Positions 35,712 to 44,946 are shown, numbered from the stretch's first letter. The stretch is 58,568 nt of DNA from CAYNHF01 sp964397045 (GCA_964397045.1 CAYNHF010000025.1:1-58568), one strand, 5' to 3'. Numbers and translations: made by a program. The notes: generated from the sequence alone by a model not told the origin.

Positions 35712-36362
35712 TCATCCGCCGTTTCCTGCTGAACCGGGCCCGGTGAAGCCGGCAAGAATGTACTGGCAGGACTGCAGCGCCTGCTCAAAGGCAGGATCCT
35801 GGAAGTCGAGTTCCCCGAACGGGCCACCGCTGGGCCCGTCGCCGCCCGGGATGCCAAAGTTCGAGAAGTCCGGGTCAGGCATGTCGTATCCGTTGTCTCG
35901 CATGCAGCCGGCGAATTCGAGCAGGTCGTCCTGCAATTCGGTGAAGTCGAAGTCGCTGAAGGTGGGAACCACGTCTTCGAGATACTCCGAACACGCCTCT
36001 GTCGCTGCCTCGATTTCGGCCTGATCGAGGTCTTCGGCAGCGGCGAATATCCCTTGCAGATCCACATTGCCTTCGGCGTCTACGGTCGGGTCCGCAACGT
36101 CGATGCCTTCGTCGCGCAGGCATTGTGCCAGTCCGAGAAATGCGGCTTCGGTGTCCAGTTGCTCAGACGTTGCAGGGTCGATGCCCTGTTGTGATGTGGA
36201 TGTCCCCGCATTCTCGAGCGAGGCGACGTCCCCCGGTTCGTCTGCCCCTCCGCCGCACGCTGCTGCCACCAAGGCCACCGCGCCAGCGAAGGCGAGGAGT
36301 TGCAGTCTCGTGTTCCTACGTGATCCCTTCGAGCGGTGAGGATCAAGGGTCGACGGAATCAT
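35712..36362 (-). CDS. Lipoprotein with duplicated Cys-Arg-Asp-Gly motif, paralogue 2
   Basis: Protein of 216 residues. The ATG at 36362 overlaps the upstream paralogue's stop codon as ATGA. A long basic n-region and hydrophobic core end at lipidated Cys36 (VAAAC). The two halves carry Cys81 (LAQCLRDEG), DPTVDAEGN, Cys124 (TEACSEYL), then Cys153 (FAGCMRDNG), YDMPDPDFSN and Cys199. Half two ends in a Gly/Pro-rich linker and PAFEQALQSC. Its closest sequence in the window is the third paralogue, especially around FDFTELQDDLLEFAGCMRDNG. The next gene begins 48 bp downstream. Confidence 0.82.
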   Translation of the reverse strand: MIPSTLDPHRSKGSRRNTRLQLLAFAGAVALVAAACGGGADEPGDVASLENAGTSTSQQGIDPATSEQLDTEAAFLGLAQCLRDEGIDVADPTVDAEGNVDLQGIFAAAEDLDQAEIEAATEACSEYLEDVVPTFSDFDFTELQDDLLEFAGCMRDNGYDMPDPDFSNFGIPGGDGPSGGPFGELDFQDPAFEQALQSCQYILAGFTGPGSAGNGG

Positions 36363-37015
36363 CCGTTGCCACCCCCGCGACCCTGACGTTCGGACCCGGG
36401 TATGCGGCCGAAGCTGAGAATGTCCTGGCATTGCTCGAGTGCAGACTGGAATTCGGGGTCGTTCGGATCGATCGCGCCGAATGGTCCGCCGCCCTGGCCT
36501 GGTTCGCCCTGACCGCCGCCACCGGGGCCGAAGTTCGTGAAGTCGGGATCCGGCATGTCGTAGTTGTTGTCACGCATACACCCGGCGAAATCGAGCATCT
36601 GATCCTGGAGTTCGGTGAGGTCGAAGTCGCGGAACCCGAGGGTGACCCCCTCGAGGTGTTCGGAACATGCCTCCATCGCGGCTCGGATCTGCTCGGGATC
36701 GGCGTCGGAAGCCTGCCGGATGATGGCCCCGATCCGGAAGTTGCCGTCGGAATCGATCTGCGGGTCGTCGATTTCGACACCTTCGTCCCGCATGCACGCA
36801 GCTAGATCAAGCAGCGCCTGTTCGGTAGACACTTCCGCAGGATCTTCGCCTGGCCCTTCGGGCGCAGTTCCGGTTCCTTCGGTGATCGAGGCGACCGTCG
36901 AAGTGGGACCGCCGACGATGTCATCGACTGAGGCAACCGCAGACGCGTCGTTGCCGCCACACGCGGCCGCGACGACGCCGAGAACGATGGTGAGGAGAAG
37001 TACACGGTTCAGCAA
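36359..37015 (-). CDS. Lipoprotein with duplicated Cys-Arg-Asp-Gly motif, paralogue 3, first gene of the operon
   Basis: Protein of 218 residues. I chose a TTG start at 37015 because AAGGAAGG lies 6 nt upstream; an ATG at 37036 is in frame but would put that ribosome site inside the gene. The signal peptide ends at lipidated Cys19 (VAAAC). Halves: LAACMRDEG, DPQIDSDGN and EACSEHL, then FAGCMRDNN, YDMPDPDFTN and EQCQDIL. It is the promoter-proximal gene of an apparent eight-gene operon: three lipoproteins, adaptor, ATPase, permease, regulator, kinase. No copy of the 11-bp-period operator was found in its upstream region. Confidence 0.8.
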   Translation of the reverse strand: MLNRVLLLTIVLGVVAAACGGNDASAVASVDDIVGGPTSTVASITEGTGTAPEGPGEDPAEVSTEQALLDLAACMRDEGVEIDDPQIDSDGNFRIGAIIRQASDADPEQIRAAMEACSEHLEGVTLGFRDFDLTELQDQMLDFAGCMRDNNYDMPDPDFTNFGPGGGGQGEPGQGGGPFGAIDPNDPEFQSALEQCQDILSFGRIPGSERQGRGGGNG

Positions 37016-37133
37016 TTGAGGCCTTCCTTGGCACATCGGAACGTCACCGGCAATGCTGCCTGGCCCGTATGAAGAGGGGCTGGGTGTCCGCTAATGATCA
37101 GATGAGTTCTTTCATTCCTGCCAGACGCGATCC

Positions 37134-37162
37134 GCGCCGCAGGGGGAGGGATCCTGCGGCGC
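37134..37162 (-). terminator. Hairpin between the zinc-binding-protein gene and the lipoprotein operon
   Basis: A 10-bp perfect stem (GCGCCGCAGG and its complement) with a 9-nt loop lies 15 nt beyond the stop codon at 37177. There is no T-tract. Confidence 0.6.
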
Positions 37163-37176
37163 GGTGCGGCTGGGAA

Positions 37177-37374
37177 CTAACCCGGCGTTGGGGCCTCTCG
37201 ACCCCGTACTCGAGGGAATCGGACTGGGCTGTGTGAATAGCAGGTTGTCTTCCGGTTGTACTTCGAGAGAACGGTTTCGCAACCCCGTGAGGTGCAGACT
37301 CGCCGCTCGTCGACTGACTTGGGAGCCCGGCGGTTGCCGGTGAACTTCCTGCCGGTGATGATTGAATCCGTCAT
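37177..37374 (-). CDS. Small basic protein with a CCCH zinc-knuckle pattern
   Basis: Protein of 65 residues from the ATG at 37374. It is basic and has four potential metal ligands: Cys27 and Cys32 (VCTSRGC), Cys45 and His48 (TTCYSHS), flanking VLSKYNRK, with a C-terminal RFPRVRGRE. I recall similar short proteins (C-x4-C, LS-x-YN, C-x2-H) as uncharacterised conserved proteins of actinobacteria, but cannot search. The spacing fits a small zinc knuckle that may bind nucleic acid. No ribosome site is evident. Operator D lies 46 nt upstream, so it probably belongs to the same regulon as the protease and acidic proteins. A terminator hairpin follows. Confidence 0.72.
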   Translation of the reverse strand: MTDSIITGRKFTGNRRAPKSVDERRVCTSRGCETVLSKYNRKTTCYSHSPVRFPRVRGREAPTPG

Positions 37375-37419
37375 GAGGGATACATTGGCTGTGGGGTGTG
37401 AGCATGACCTGAAGGACAT

Positions 37420-37437
37420 CTAAGAACCACGTGAGAA
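37420..37437 (-). promoter_or_regulatory. Response-regulator-type direct repeat, site D
   Basis: Plus strand: CTAAGAA-CCAC-GTGAGAA. Its 7-mers are identical to those of site B. It lies 46 nt before the small zinc-binding protein and 218 bp before the divergent CDF transporter gene. Confidence 0.7.
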
Positions 37438-37654
37438 CGCAGAAACCTCTGTGTAGCAAGGGTTTCTGGTCTCGAACATCTGGTAGGGGAGCTCCAAATC
37501 ACGCCAGAATGAGGCGCGAACTCGTCAGGATGAGCTCGAAATCTCGGCGCCGCGTTCGCGGTGGGCGGCCCCCAGGGCGTGCGAAACCGCCCGCCAAAGT
37601 CACTGCGGTCGACAACCCGGTAACCTCCGGCGCCGAGTAGACGGCTGGAGCGCG

Positions 37655-38671
37655 ATGACAGAAGACCAAACCCCGTCCGCAAAACCAGAGCACAATTCCG
37701 ACGCAGCCGGGCACGCCCACGGCACCAAGGCCATCGTCGCGGCGTTCTTCGCCAACCTGGGCATCGCCATCGCCAAGTTCATCGGCTACGCCTTCACCGG
37801 TGCTTCATCGATGCTCGCAGAAGGCATTCACTCGTTGGCGGACACCAGCAATCAAGGCCTCCTGATCTTCGGGCAACGCAGCGGACGCCGCGGCCCCTCC
37901 AAGTCTCATCCATTCGGCTACGCCCGCGATCGATACTTCTGGGCATTTGTGGTGTCCATGGTGCTGTTCAGCGTCGGTGGCCTCTTCGCCATGTGGGAGG
38001 GAACCCGGAAGCTCTTCGACCCGCACGAGATCGAGAATGCATGGTGGGCCGTAGGCATCCTGCTGCTCGGCATCGTGCTCGAGGGCTGGTCATTCATGAC
38101 AGCCGTCAGGGAGTCGAACAAGATTCGCCGGAACGTCAGCTGGGCAGAGTTCATCCGCCATTCGAAGTCGCCGGAACTACCGGTGGTCCTGCTCGAGGAC
38201 TTCGGAGCACTCATCGGCCTGGTGCTGGCGCTTGCTGGAATCAGCCTGGCCGTCATCACGGGCAATCCAGTCTTCGACGCGCTGGGAACGATCGCGATCG
38301 GTGCACTTCTCATCGTGATCGCAGTCGTCCTGGCCATCGAAATGCGCAGTCTCATCATCGGTGAAGCTGCCACGCCCGCAGATCGGGCTGCAATGGATGC
38401 CGCCATCCTCGACTCCGACGACGTGCTTTCCATCATCCACCGCCGCACCCAACACCTTGGCCCGGAACACATTCTGCTGGCCGTGAAGGTGGAGTTCCGG
38501 CATGACATGAGCACCCAGGAACTCGCTGACGCGATCGACGCGGCTGAAGTCCGGGTGCGGGCAGTGGTCCCGGCCGCCACCGACATCTACATCGAGCCCG
38601 ACGTGAATCGGGCATCCCCCGATGACACCGCGGTGCCCCCGCAAGACGCCGTGCCGCCGGACGCCGGATAG
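37655..38671 (+). CDS. Cation diffusion facilitator (CDF) transporter
   Basis: Inner-membrane protein of 338 residues with about six spans and a C-terminal cytoplasmic domain. The first metal site is present as His59 and Asp63 in AEGIHSLADTSNQ. The partner site in span five is ED (LLEDFGALIGL) rather than the usual HxxxD, and the SHPFGYARDRYFW loop between spans two and three points to the ZnT9/YdbO-like subgroup. It should exchange a divalent metal for protons, though the altered second site makes zinc specificity uncertain. The ATG at 37655 has GGAG 4-5 nt upstream. Operator D is 218 bp before it but points to the other strand. Confidence 0.85.
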   Translation: MTEDQTPSAKPEHNSDAAGHAHGTKAIVAAFFANLGIAIAKFIGYAFTGASSMLAEGIHSLADTSNQGLLIFGQRSGRRGPSKSHPFGYARDRYFWAFVVSMVLFSVGGLFAMWEGTRKLFDPHEIENAWWAVGILLLGIVLEGWSFMTAVRESNKIRRNVSWAEFIRHSKSPELPVVLLEDFGALIGLVLALAGISLAVITGNPVFDALGTIAIGALLIVIAVVLAIEMRSLIIGEAATPADRAAMDAAILDSDDVLSIIHRRTQHLGPEHILLAVKVEFRHDMSTQELADAIDAAEVRVRAVVPAATDIYIEPDVNRASPDDTAVPPQDAVPPDAG

Positions 38672-38748
38672 GCCGAAACCCTACATACACCGGATTCCTG
38701 CCTCACTGCCCCGCCTAGGGTTGAAGTGGTCGCCATCGCAGGAGTCGT

Positions 38749-39657
<909 letters not shown>

Positions 39658-39658
39658 G

Positions 39659-41113
39659 ATGGACCTCGCACCACACGTCTTCGTGATCATGGGCGCCACC
39701 GGCGACCTGACCCAACGCAAGTTGATCCCGGCGCTCGATCAGATCACGACTCAGGACGGTGTCGCCAACCGGACCTATCTCCTCGGCGTTGCGTCGTCGC
39801 CTCTGTCCGATGAGCAGTTCCGGGAGATGGCGGCAGATTCGTTGACGGACGCTGGCATGGCTGCAGACGCCGCAGCTGCATTCTGCAAGCGGATCTTCTA
39901 CCAGCAGGTGGATCGCGGCGCCACAGACCTGACCCCGCTGGCAGAGCGCATCGCAGCCATCGAAGCCGAGTACGTACTACCGGGTAACCGGGTCTTCTAC
40001 CTCGCCCTTCCCCCGCGGGTGTTTGGTCCGACCATCGAGCGGCTTGGTGCCGCCGGGCTCAACCGCTCTGCCGGCTGGACCCGATTGGTGATCGAGAAGC
40101 CGTTCGGGACCGACCTGGCTTCCGCAGAGGCGCTCAACGCGCTGGTTCATCGTCACTTCGCCGAGTCGCAGGTGTATCGGATCGACCACTACCTGGGCAA
40201 GGAGACCGTCCAGAACCTGCTGACGTTTCGATTCGCCAATCCGATCTTCGAGAACAGCTGGAACCGGGATCGCCTCGAGGCCATCGAGATCACCGTCGCC
40301 GAATCCCTCGGGGTAGAGGACCGCGCCGGTTACTACGAATCTGCAGGAGTGATCCGCGACATGGTGCAGAACCACCTGACTCAGTTGCTGATCTCGGTTG
40401 CGATGGAGGCTCCCAGCGGCACCGGGGCCAACGCCGTTCGGGACCAGAAGATCCATGTGCTTGATGCAGTCCAGCCGATCGACCCTGCCAATATGGTGTT
40501 TGCTCGCTACGAAGCCGGCACCATCGACGGCGTGGAGGTGCCGGGGTATCTCGAAGAGCCGGGTGTCGCTTCCGACTCGAAGACGCCGACATTCGTCGGT
40601 CTCCGCATGTACATCGACTCCTGGCGCTGGGAGGGCGTGCCGTTCTACCTGAGAACGGGAAAGCGGCTGCCTCGTCGCACCACGCAGATCGCGGCCACCT
40701 TCAAGCGCGCCCCGATTTGCATCGTGCACGGGCGCTCGGACGACTGTTCCATCTCACCCAACGTTGTAGTGCTCACCCTGCAGCCGGACGAGGGATTCGA
40801 GGTCCGCTTCGAGGTCAAGACCCCCGGCGCAGACGGAGTGGTCTCGGAGGCACTCGAATTCGACTACGAAGCCGAATTCGATGTCATCCCACCGGCGTAT
40901 CAAACGCTGCTCACAGATGTCATCGAGGGAGACCAGACGTTGTTCGTGCGCGCTGACGAAGTAGAGGCCTCATGGCGACTATGGGATCCGGTCATCGCGT
41001 ACGAGAACGAGATTCATCCCTACGAGGCCGGCACGTGGGGTCCCGCCGTCCTGAATGAGAGTCTGCGCTTGTGGACTGAAGAGTGGACGATGCGCAGCCG
41101 CGACGCTCGCTGA
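39659..41113 (+). CDS. zwf: Glucose-6-phosphate 1-dehydrogenase
   Basis: Protein of 484 residues, normal length. It opens pentose phosphate metabolism by oxidising glucose 6-phosphate. N-terminal cofactor motif GATGDLTQRKLIP at about 12-24, then VIEKPFGTDLASA, and the active-site RIDHYLGKETVQN. The ATG at 39659 has AGGAG 8 nt upstream, inside the end of gnd. No 6-phosphogluconolactonase gene follows; a small hypothetical gene is convergent. Confidence 0.96.
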   Translation: MDLAPHVFVIMGATGDLTQRKLIPALDQITTQDGVANRTYLLGVASSPLSDEQFREMAADSLTDAGMAADAAAAFCKRIFYQQVDRGATDLTPLAERIAAIEAEYVLPGNRVFYLALPPRVFGPTIERLGAAGLNRSAGWTRLVIEKPFGTDLASAEALNALVHRHFAESQVYRIDHYLGKETVQNLLTFRFANPIFENSWNRDRLEAIEITVAESLGVEDRAGYYESAGVIRDMVQNHLTQLLISVAMEAPSGTGANAVRDQKIHVLDAVQPIDPANMVFARYEAGTIDGVEVPGYLEEPGVASDSKTPTFVGLRMYIDSWRWEGVPFYLRTGKRLPRRTTQIAATFKRAPICIVHGRSDDCSISPNVVVLTLQPDEGFEVRFEVKTPGADGVVSEALEFDYEAEFDVIPPAYQTLLTDVIEGDQTLFVRADEVEASWRLWDPVIAYENEIHPYEAGTWGPAVLNESLRLWTEEWTMRSRDAR

Positions 41114-41122
41114 CGGCTCGAA

Positions 41123-41464
41123 TCAGGCCGACTCGTCGCCTTCTTCGAACGTGACGACAGTCTTGGGTTCCGCGGCCACCACCGGCACCTCGGCACCACT
41201 TTCGGCAAGTGTTGCATCTGCCGACTCCGCGATCCCCGCGACTTCTACCTCAGCCGAAAGCGGTCCAGACCCGAGGATCCGGGTTCGCAGATGGGCAGAG
41301 TGGCGCTGGAAACGCGACTTGTCCGGAGCCATCACCATGGCAGGTGAGGGACGAGGCCTGGCCTCCTCAGGGCGCACTGGGATGTCGTTGAGCCGGTCCA
41401 TGCTCTCGGGGGACGCGGTGCTACGCAGCAATGCGCGTAGGCGCCTGAGTCTCGAGGTTGGCAC
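41123..41464 (-). CDS. Hypothetical protein
   Basis: Protein of 113 residues that I do not recognise. The GTG at 41464 is well supported by GAGGAGG 6 nt upstream. The N-terminal half is basic (RLRRLRALLRS), the middle contains SRFQRHSAHLRTRI, and the C-terminal part is Ala/Glu-rich and ends EEGDESA. No signal peptide or membrane span is visible. It is convergent with zwf (9-bp gap) and divergent from the dienelactone hydrolase gene. Confidence 0.6.
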   Translation of the reverse strand: MPTSRLRRLRALLRSTASPESMDRLNDIPVRPEEARPRPSPAMVMAPDKSRFQRHSAHLRTRILGSGPLSAEVEVAGIAESADATLAESGAEVPVVAAEPKTVVTFEEGDESA

Positions 41465-41672
41465 GTGATCCCTCCTCACGAGCGTTCCACCACGCTACCG
41501 AATGTACCTCATTTCGGACTGGTTTTGGTGCAAAACGTGGTGGGCCGCCGGGTCGGTCATCGATCCGTCACGGCAACCGGAAGCCGACATCGGCAGTCTC
41601 GCTACTCCACGAGACACGCAAAGTGGACAAGCTAGGGTCCGGCCCACAACCACCGAATCAGCAGGAGTCATC

Positions 41673-42437
41673 ATGTGTTTCGCCCACGACGCCGTGCCCC
41701 CGATTCCGCCGGTGCAGGGCGCTGCGATCACCCATGAGCGCCTCCACCTCACCGCGGCAGATGGCACCAGATTCGTTGCGTTCGAGGCGCTATCCGATGC
41801 GCCGGGACAGGGTCCAGGCGTCGTGGTCCTTCCCGACGTTCGAGGGCTGTTCAGCTTCTATGAGGAACTGGCGCTGCGGTTCGCCGAGCTGGGCCGCGAC
41901 GCCGTCGCCATCGATTACTTCGGGCGAACGGCAGACGACCCACCGCGGTCTCCCGATTTCGACTGGTCGGATGATGTCATGGCAACCACTCAGGAAGCGA
42001 TCCGGCAGGATGTAGCAGCCGCGATTGCCCGCCTACGCGCAGCAGACGCCGACCGCAAGATCTTCACCGTCGGATTCTGCTTCGGGGGCAGCAACTCCTG
42101 GCACCAGGCAGCCAGCGGCCACGGGCTCGCCGGCGCCGTCGGTTTCTACGGGCACCCACTCCGTGAGGGCTTCCCCAAGGGTGCCCCAGCGGTGGCGGCC
42201 AGGGTCGGAGACATGGAATGCCCGATTCTGGGTTTGATGGGGGGCGACGATCCCGGGATTCCCGACGATGCCGTCGAGGAATACCGTGGCGCACTCGATG
42301 CAGCAGGTGTCGAAAACGAGATCGTCATCTATCCCGGGGCACCTCACTCGTTCTTCGATCGCAAAGCCGACATGTTCGCTGTCGAATCGGCAGATGCATG
42401 GGCACGCGTGACCGCCTTCATCGCAGCCAACGAGTGA
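41673..42437 (+). CDS. Dienelactone hydrolase family protein
   Basis: Cytoplasmic alpha/beta hydrolase of 254 residues. The nucleophile is Cys136 in VGFCFGGSN, as in dienelactone hydrolases, with Asp in GGDDPGIP and His in APHSFFD completing the triad. VVLPDVRGL near 52 is the oxyanion-side strand. The ATG at 41673 follows GGAG by 8 nt, and TAGGGT lies about 40 nt upstream. A true chloro-aromatic pathway is not nearby, so the substrate is unknown; many such proteins are general esterases. Confidence 0.9.
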   Translation: MCFAHDAVPPIPPVQGAAITHERLHLTAADGTRFVAFEALSDAPGQGPGVVVLPDVRGLFSFYEELALRFAELGRDAVAIDYFGRTADDPPRSPDFDWSDDVMATTQEAIRQDVAAAIARLRAADADRKIFTVGFCFGGSNSWHQAASGHGLAGAVGFYGHPLREGFPKGAPAVAARVGDMECPILGLMGGDDPGIPDDAVEEYRGALDAAGVENEIVIYPGAPHSFFDRKADMFAVESADAWARVTAFIAANE

Positions 42438-42448
42438 TCCGGCACAAC

Positions 42449-42454
42449 TAGCCT
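42449..42454 (+). promoter_or_regulatory. -10 element (TAGCCT) for a leaderless M20 peptidase mRNA
   Basis: TAGCCT ends 7 nt before the ATG at 42462, which has no ribosome-binding site. Confidence 0.45.
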
Positions 42455-42461
42455 GCGGCAA

Positions 42462-43802
42462 ATGTACACCGACATCACCGAGCGCCTCGACGCGCTCTTC
42501 CCTCGCCTTCAGCTCATCCTCGAAGAACTGGTCCGGGTCCCTTCGGTGAGCGCCGCCGGGTACGACGTGGAGCAGGTGCACCGCTCCGCAGAAGCGACCC
42601 GGGTCCTGCTGGAACAAGCCGGCGCCACCAACGTGCAGCTGCTGCACGTCGAAGGAGCACATCCTGCCGTCTATGGCGAGGTCGCAGGACCGGCGGAAGC
42701 TCCGACCGTTCTTCTGTACGCCCATCACGACGTCCAGCCGGCAGGCCCCAGCGCAGCCTGGGAGACCGATCCTTTCGAACCTGAGGTGCGTGCAGGAAGG
42801 CTGTACGGACGGGGGGCGGCAGACAACAAAGCAGGCATCATCGTCCACCTCGGAGCGCTGGGCGCCCACGCCGCACAGCCGCCGGTCAATGTCAAACTAT
42901 TCATCGAAGGCGAGGAGGAGATCGGGTCGCTCCACCTGGCCGACTACATCGAGCAGTACGCAGACATGCTGGCTGCAGACATCATCGTGATCGCGGATAG
43001 CGGGAACATCCGCACCGGGGCCCCATCTTTGACCACTTCGCTACGCGGCCTCGTTGACTGCAACGTCGAGGTGCGGGTGCTGGAGAATCCGGTGCACTCG
43101 GGACTCGGCGGAGGCATCGTGCCCGACGCCCTGATCTCGATCTCCCGGCTACTGGCGTCGCTCCACCACGAAGACGGAACGGTGGCCGTTGCCGGTCGCG
43201 TCGGCTACGAACCCGCCGCGTTCGACTACCCGGAAGCGAGCATCCGTTCCGAACTCGGCGTGCTGGATTCGGTGGATCTGATCGGTGAGGGCAGCCTGGC
43301 GTCGCGAATGTGGACGAGGCCTGCCATCGCCGTTCTAGCTCTCGATGCCCCGCCCGTCGCCGATGCCATCAATCAGATTGTTCCTGTGGCCAAGGCCAAG
43401 GTGAGCATGCGCATCGCTCCCGGCGACGATCCGCAAGCTGCGATGGACGCGCTCGTCGAACACCTCGAGACTCACGCTCCCTGGGGAGTCGAGGTCACCG
43501 TCACGCCTGGATCCCAGGGGCAAGCATTCGCACTCGACACCAGTGGCCCCGGCTACGACGCATTCCGCGCCGGCTTCGCAGCAGCATGGGGCACCGAGAC
43601 CACCGACATCGGTGTGGGGGGTTCGATCCCGTTCGTCGCTGCGTTCTCTCAACGGTATCCAGAGGCAACGATCCTGCTCACCGGTGCCGCAGACGACAAG
43701 AGCCAGGCGCATGCGCCGAACGAAAGCGTGGATCTCGAAGAGGTTCGCAGAGCAGCCCTCGCCGAAGCGATCGCGCTGCAGCTGCTCGCCGAACCCTCCT
43801 GA
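42462..43802 (+). CDS. M20-family dipeptidase
   Basis: Cytoplasmic zinc dipeptidase of 446 residues. Metal-binding and catalytic signatures: YAHHDVQPAG near 87-96, the GRGAADNKAG loop (metal Asp), and the base Glu with GEEEIGS near 149. The dimerisation domain (about 190-340) includes HSGLGGGIVPDA. Late blocks IPFVAAFSQ and QAHAPNESVDLEE are typical of the CNDP-like M20 subgroup, which cleaves dipeptides with broad specificity. It lies 24 bp after the dienelactone hydrolase gene. The TAGCCT hexamer 7 nt before its ATG suggests its own leaderless transcript. Confidence 0.9.
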   Translation: MYTDITERLDALFPRLQLILEELVRVPSVSAAGYDVEQVHRSAEATRVLLEQAGATNVQLLHVEGAHPAVYGEVAGPAEAPTVLLYAHHDVQPAGPSAAWETDPFEPEVRAGRLYGRGAADNKAGIIVHLGALGAHAAQPPVNVKLFIEGEEEIGSLHLADYIEQYADMLAADIIVIADSGNIRTGAPSLTTSLRGLVDCNVEVRVLENPVHSGLGGGIVPDALISISRLLASLHHEDGTVAVAGRVGYEPAAFDYPEASIRSELGVLDSVDLIGEGSLASRMWTRPAIAVLALDAPPVADAINQIVPVAKAKVSMRIAPGDDPQAAMDALVEHLETHAPWGVEVTVTPGSQGQAFALDTSGPGYDAFRAGFAAAWGTETTDIGVGGSIPFVAAFSQRYPEATILLTGAADDKSQAHAPNESVDLEEVRRAALAEAIALQLLAEPS

Positions 43803-43867
43803 GCGACCATCCGGCAGCCAATTGCCCGCACCGAGCAACCGAGGGCCAGCTACCGCGAGCGACCCCA

Positions 43868-43873
43868 TAGGAT
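43868..43873 (+). promoter_or_regulatory. -10 element (TAGGAT) for a leaderless lipoprotein mRNA
   Basis: TAGGAT ends 7 nt before the GTG at 43881 and overlaps an upstream ATG (43872), which therefore cannot be on this transcript. Confidence 0.45.
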
Positions 43874-43880
43874 GCCGTCC

Positions 43881-44924
43881 GTGAAAGCCGCCATCTTCGC
43901 CCTGGCCCTGTTGGTGCTTGCCGGAGCCTGTAGCACGTCTCCGGCCGCGGCGCCGATCGCCGACTCGGCGAACCCGCCCACCACTCCGGCGCCCGATGCG
44001 GCTGCGCCTTCGGATTCTCCGCAGACAACCACTACCACTTCGGTCTCGCAGCAGGCCGCTACTACGACAACCAGCATCCCGGCTCCCGGAGCACCGCTAG
44101 TGACGCTGCCTGCAAACACGCCGCTCTGCGAAGGCCTGCAGGAAGTCGCTGCGGTAGGCAAGGTGCAAGCAGAAGACCTCATCGAGATCTCGGGGATCGC
44201 CGTCAGCCGTACCTATCCATCCGTGATCTGGGCCCACAACGACTCGGGAGGCGAGGCAATCGTCTATGCGCTGGCGACCGACGGAACCCTGCTCTCGACG
44301 CATCGGATCGGGGACGCGTTCCCTCTGGACATGGAGGACATCGCCATCGGGCCCGGGCCGGATCCGACGATCGACTATCTCTATGTGGGCGACATTGGCG
44401 ACAACCTGCATTTCCGTCCCGATGTGCTGGTGTACCGCATTCCAGAACCGAATCCGTTCACGGACGGCACGTCCTCAGGGGTCGAGAAGATCCGGCTGAC
44501 GTACCCTGAAGCCGGCGTCAACTCGGAAGCGCTTGCCGTCGACCCGGTGTCCGGCGACCTCTTCCTATTCGAGAAGACCAGTGACCACCCGGTGGCCATC
44601 TATCGGGCTCCTGCCGATCTCGTCCCCGGCGGGGATCCGACGCCCCTCGAACTTGCCGGCGTGGTCGGAATCGAGGCCGGCTCGCAGGTGACGGGCGCAG
44701 ACATTTCGCCGACGGGTGATCGCATCGCGCTCCGCGGCTACGACGAAGTCTGGGTCTGGCCCCGTTCTGGCGCCGACATCGCCACCACCCTGCAAGAGGA
44801 GCCGTGCGAAGCTGCATCACCCGACGAGGTCCAGGGTGAGGCCCTCGCCTTCTCACCCGACGCCACGGTCATCTTCACGATCAGCGAGGGCTCGAACAAG
44901 CCGATCAATCAGGTCGGCCCGTAG
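43881..44924 (+). CDS. Propeller-like secreted lipoprotein, function unknown
   Basis: Protein of 347 residues. I chose the GTG at 43881; the ATG 9 nt upstream falls within the -10-like TAGGAT. Lipidation is likely at Cys17 (LAGACS). A Thr/Pro/Ser-rich linker (TTTTTS) runs to about residue 70, then a globular domain with repeated blade-like strands: VIWAHNDSGGEAIVYAL, IDYLYVGDIGDN, SEALAVDPVSGDLFLFEK and VTGADISPTGDRIALRGY. The pattern is that of a beta-propeller in the SdiA-regulated / DUF-type esterase-like superfamily, but no catalytic site is visible. It is divergent in coding from TrmH, with convergent ends 22 bp apart. Confidence 0.65.
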   Translation: MKAAIFALALLVLAGACSTSPAAAPIADSANPPTTPAPDAAAPSDSPQTTTTTSVSQQAATTTTSIPAPGAPLVTLPANTPLCEGLQEVAAVGKVQAEDLIEISGIAVSRTYPSVIWAHNDSGGEAIVYALATDGTLLSTHRIGDAFPLDMEDIAIGPGPDPTIDYLYVGDIGDNLHFRPDVLVYRIPEPNPFTDGTSSGVEKIRLTYPEAGVNSEALAVDPVSGDLFLFEKTSDHPVAIYRAPADLVPGGDPTPLELAGVVGIEAGSQVTGADISPTGDRIALRGYDEVWVWPRSGADIATTLQEEPCEAASPDEVQGEALAFSPDATVIFTISEGSNKPINQVGP

Positions 44925-44946
44925 CCGCGGCGCCAAGCCGCATGGC

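Noticed and set aside
37016..37133. A copy of the direct-repeat operator before the lipoprotein operon
   Set aside because: No pair of 7-mers with the 11-bp period is present, so autoregulation of the long operon cannot be claimed.
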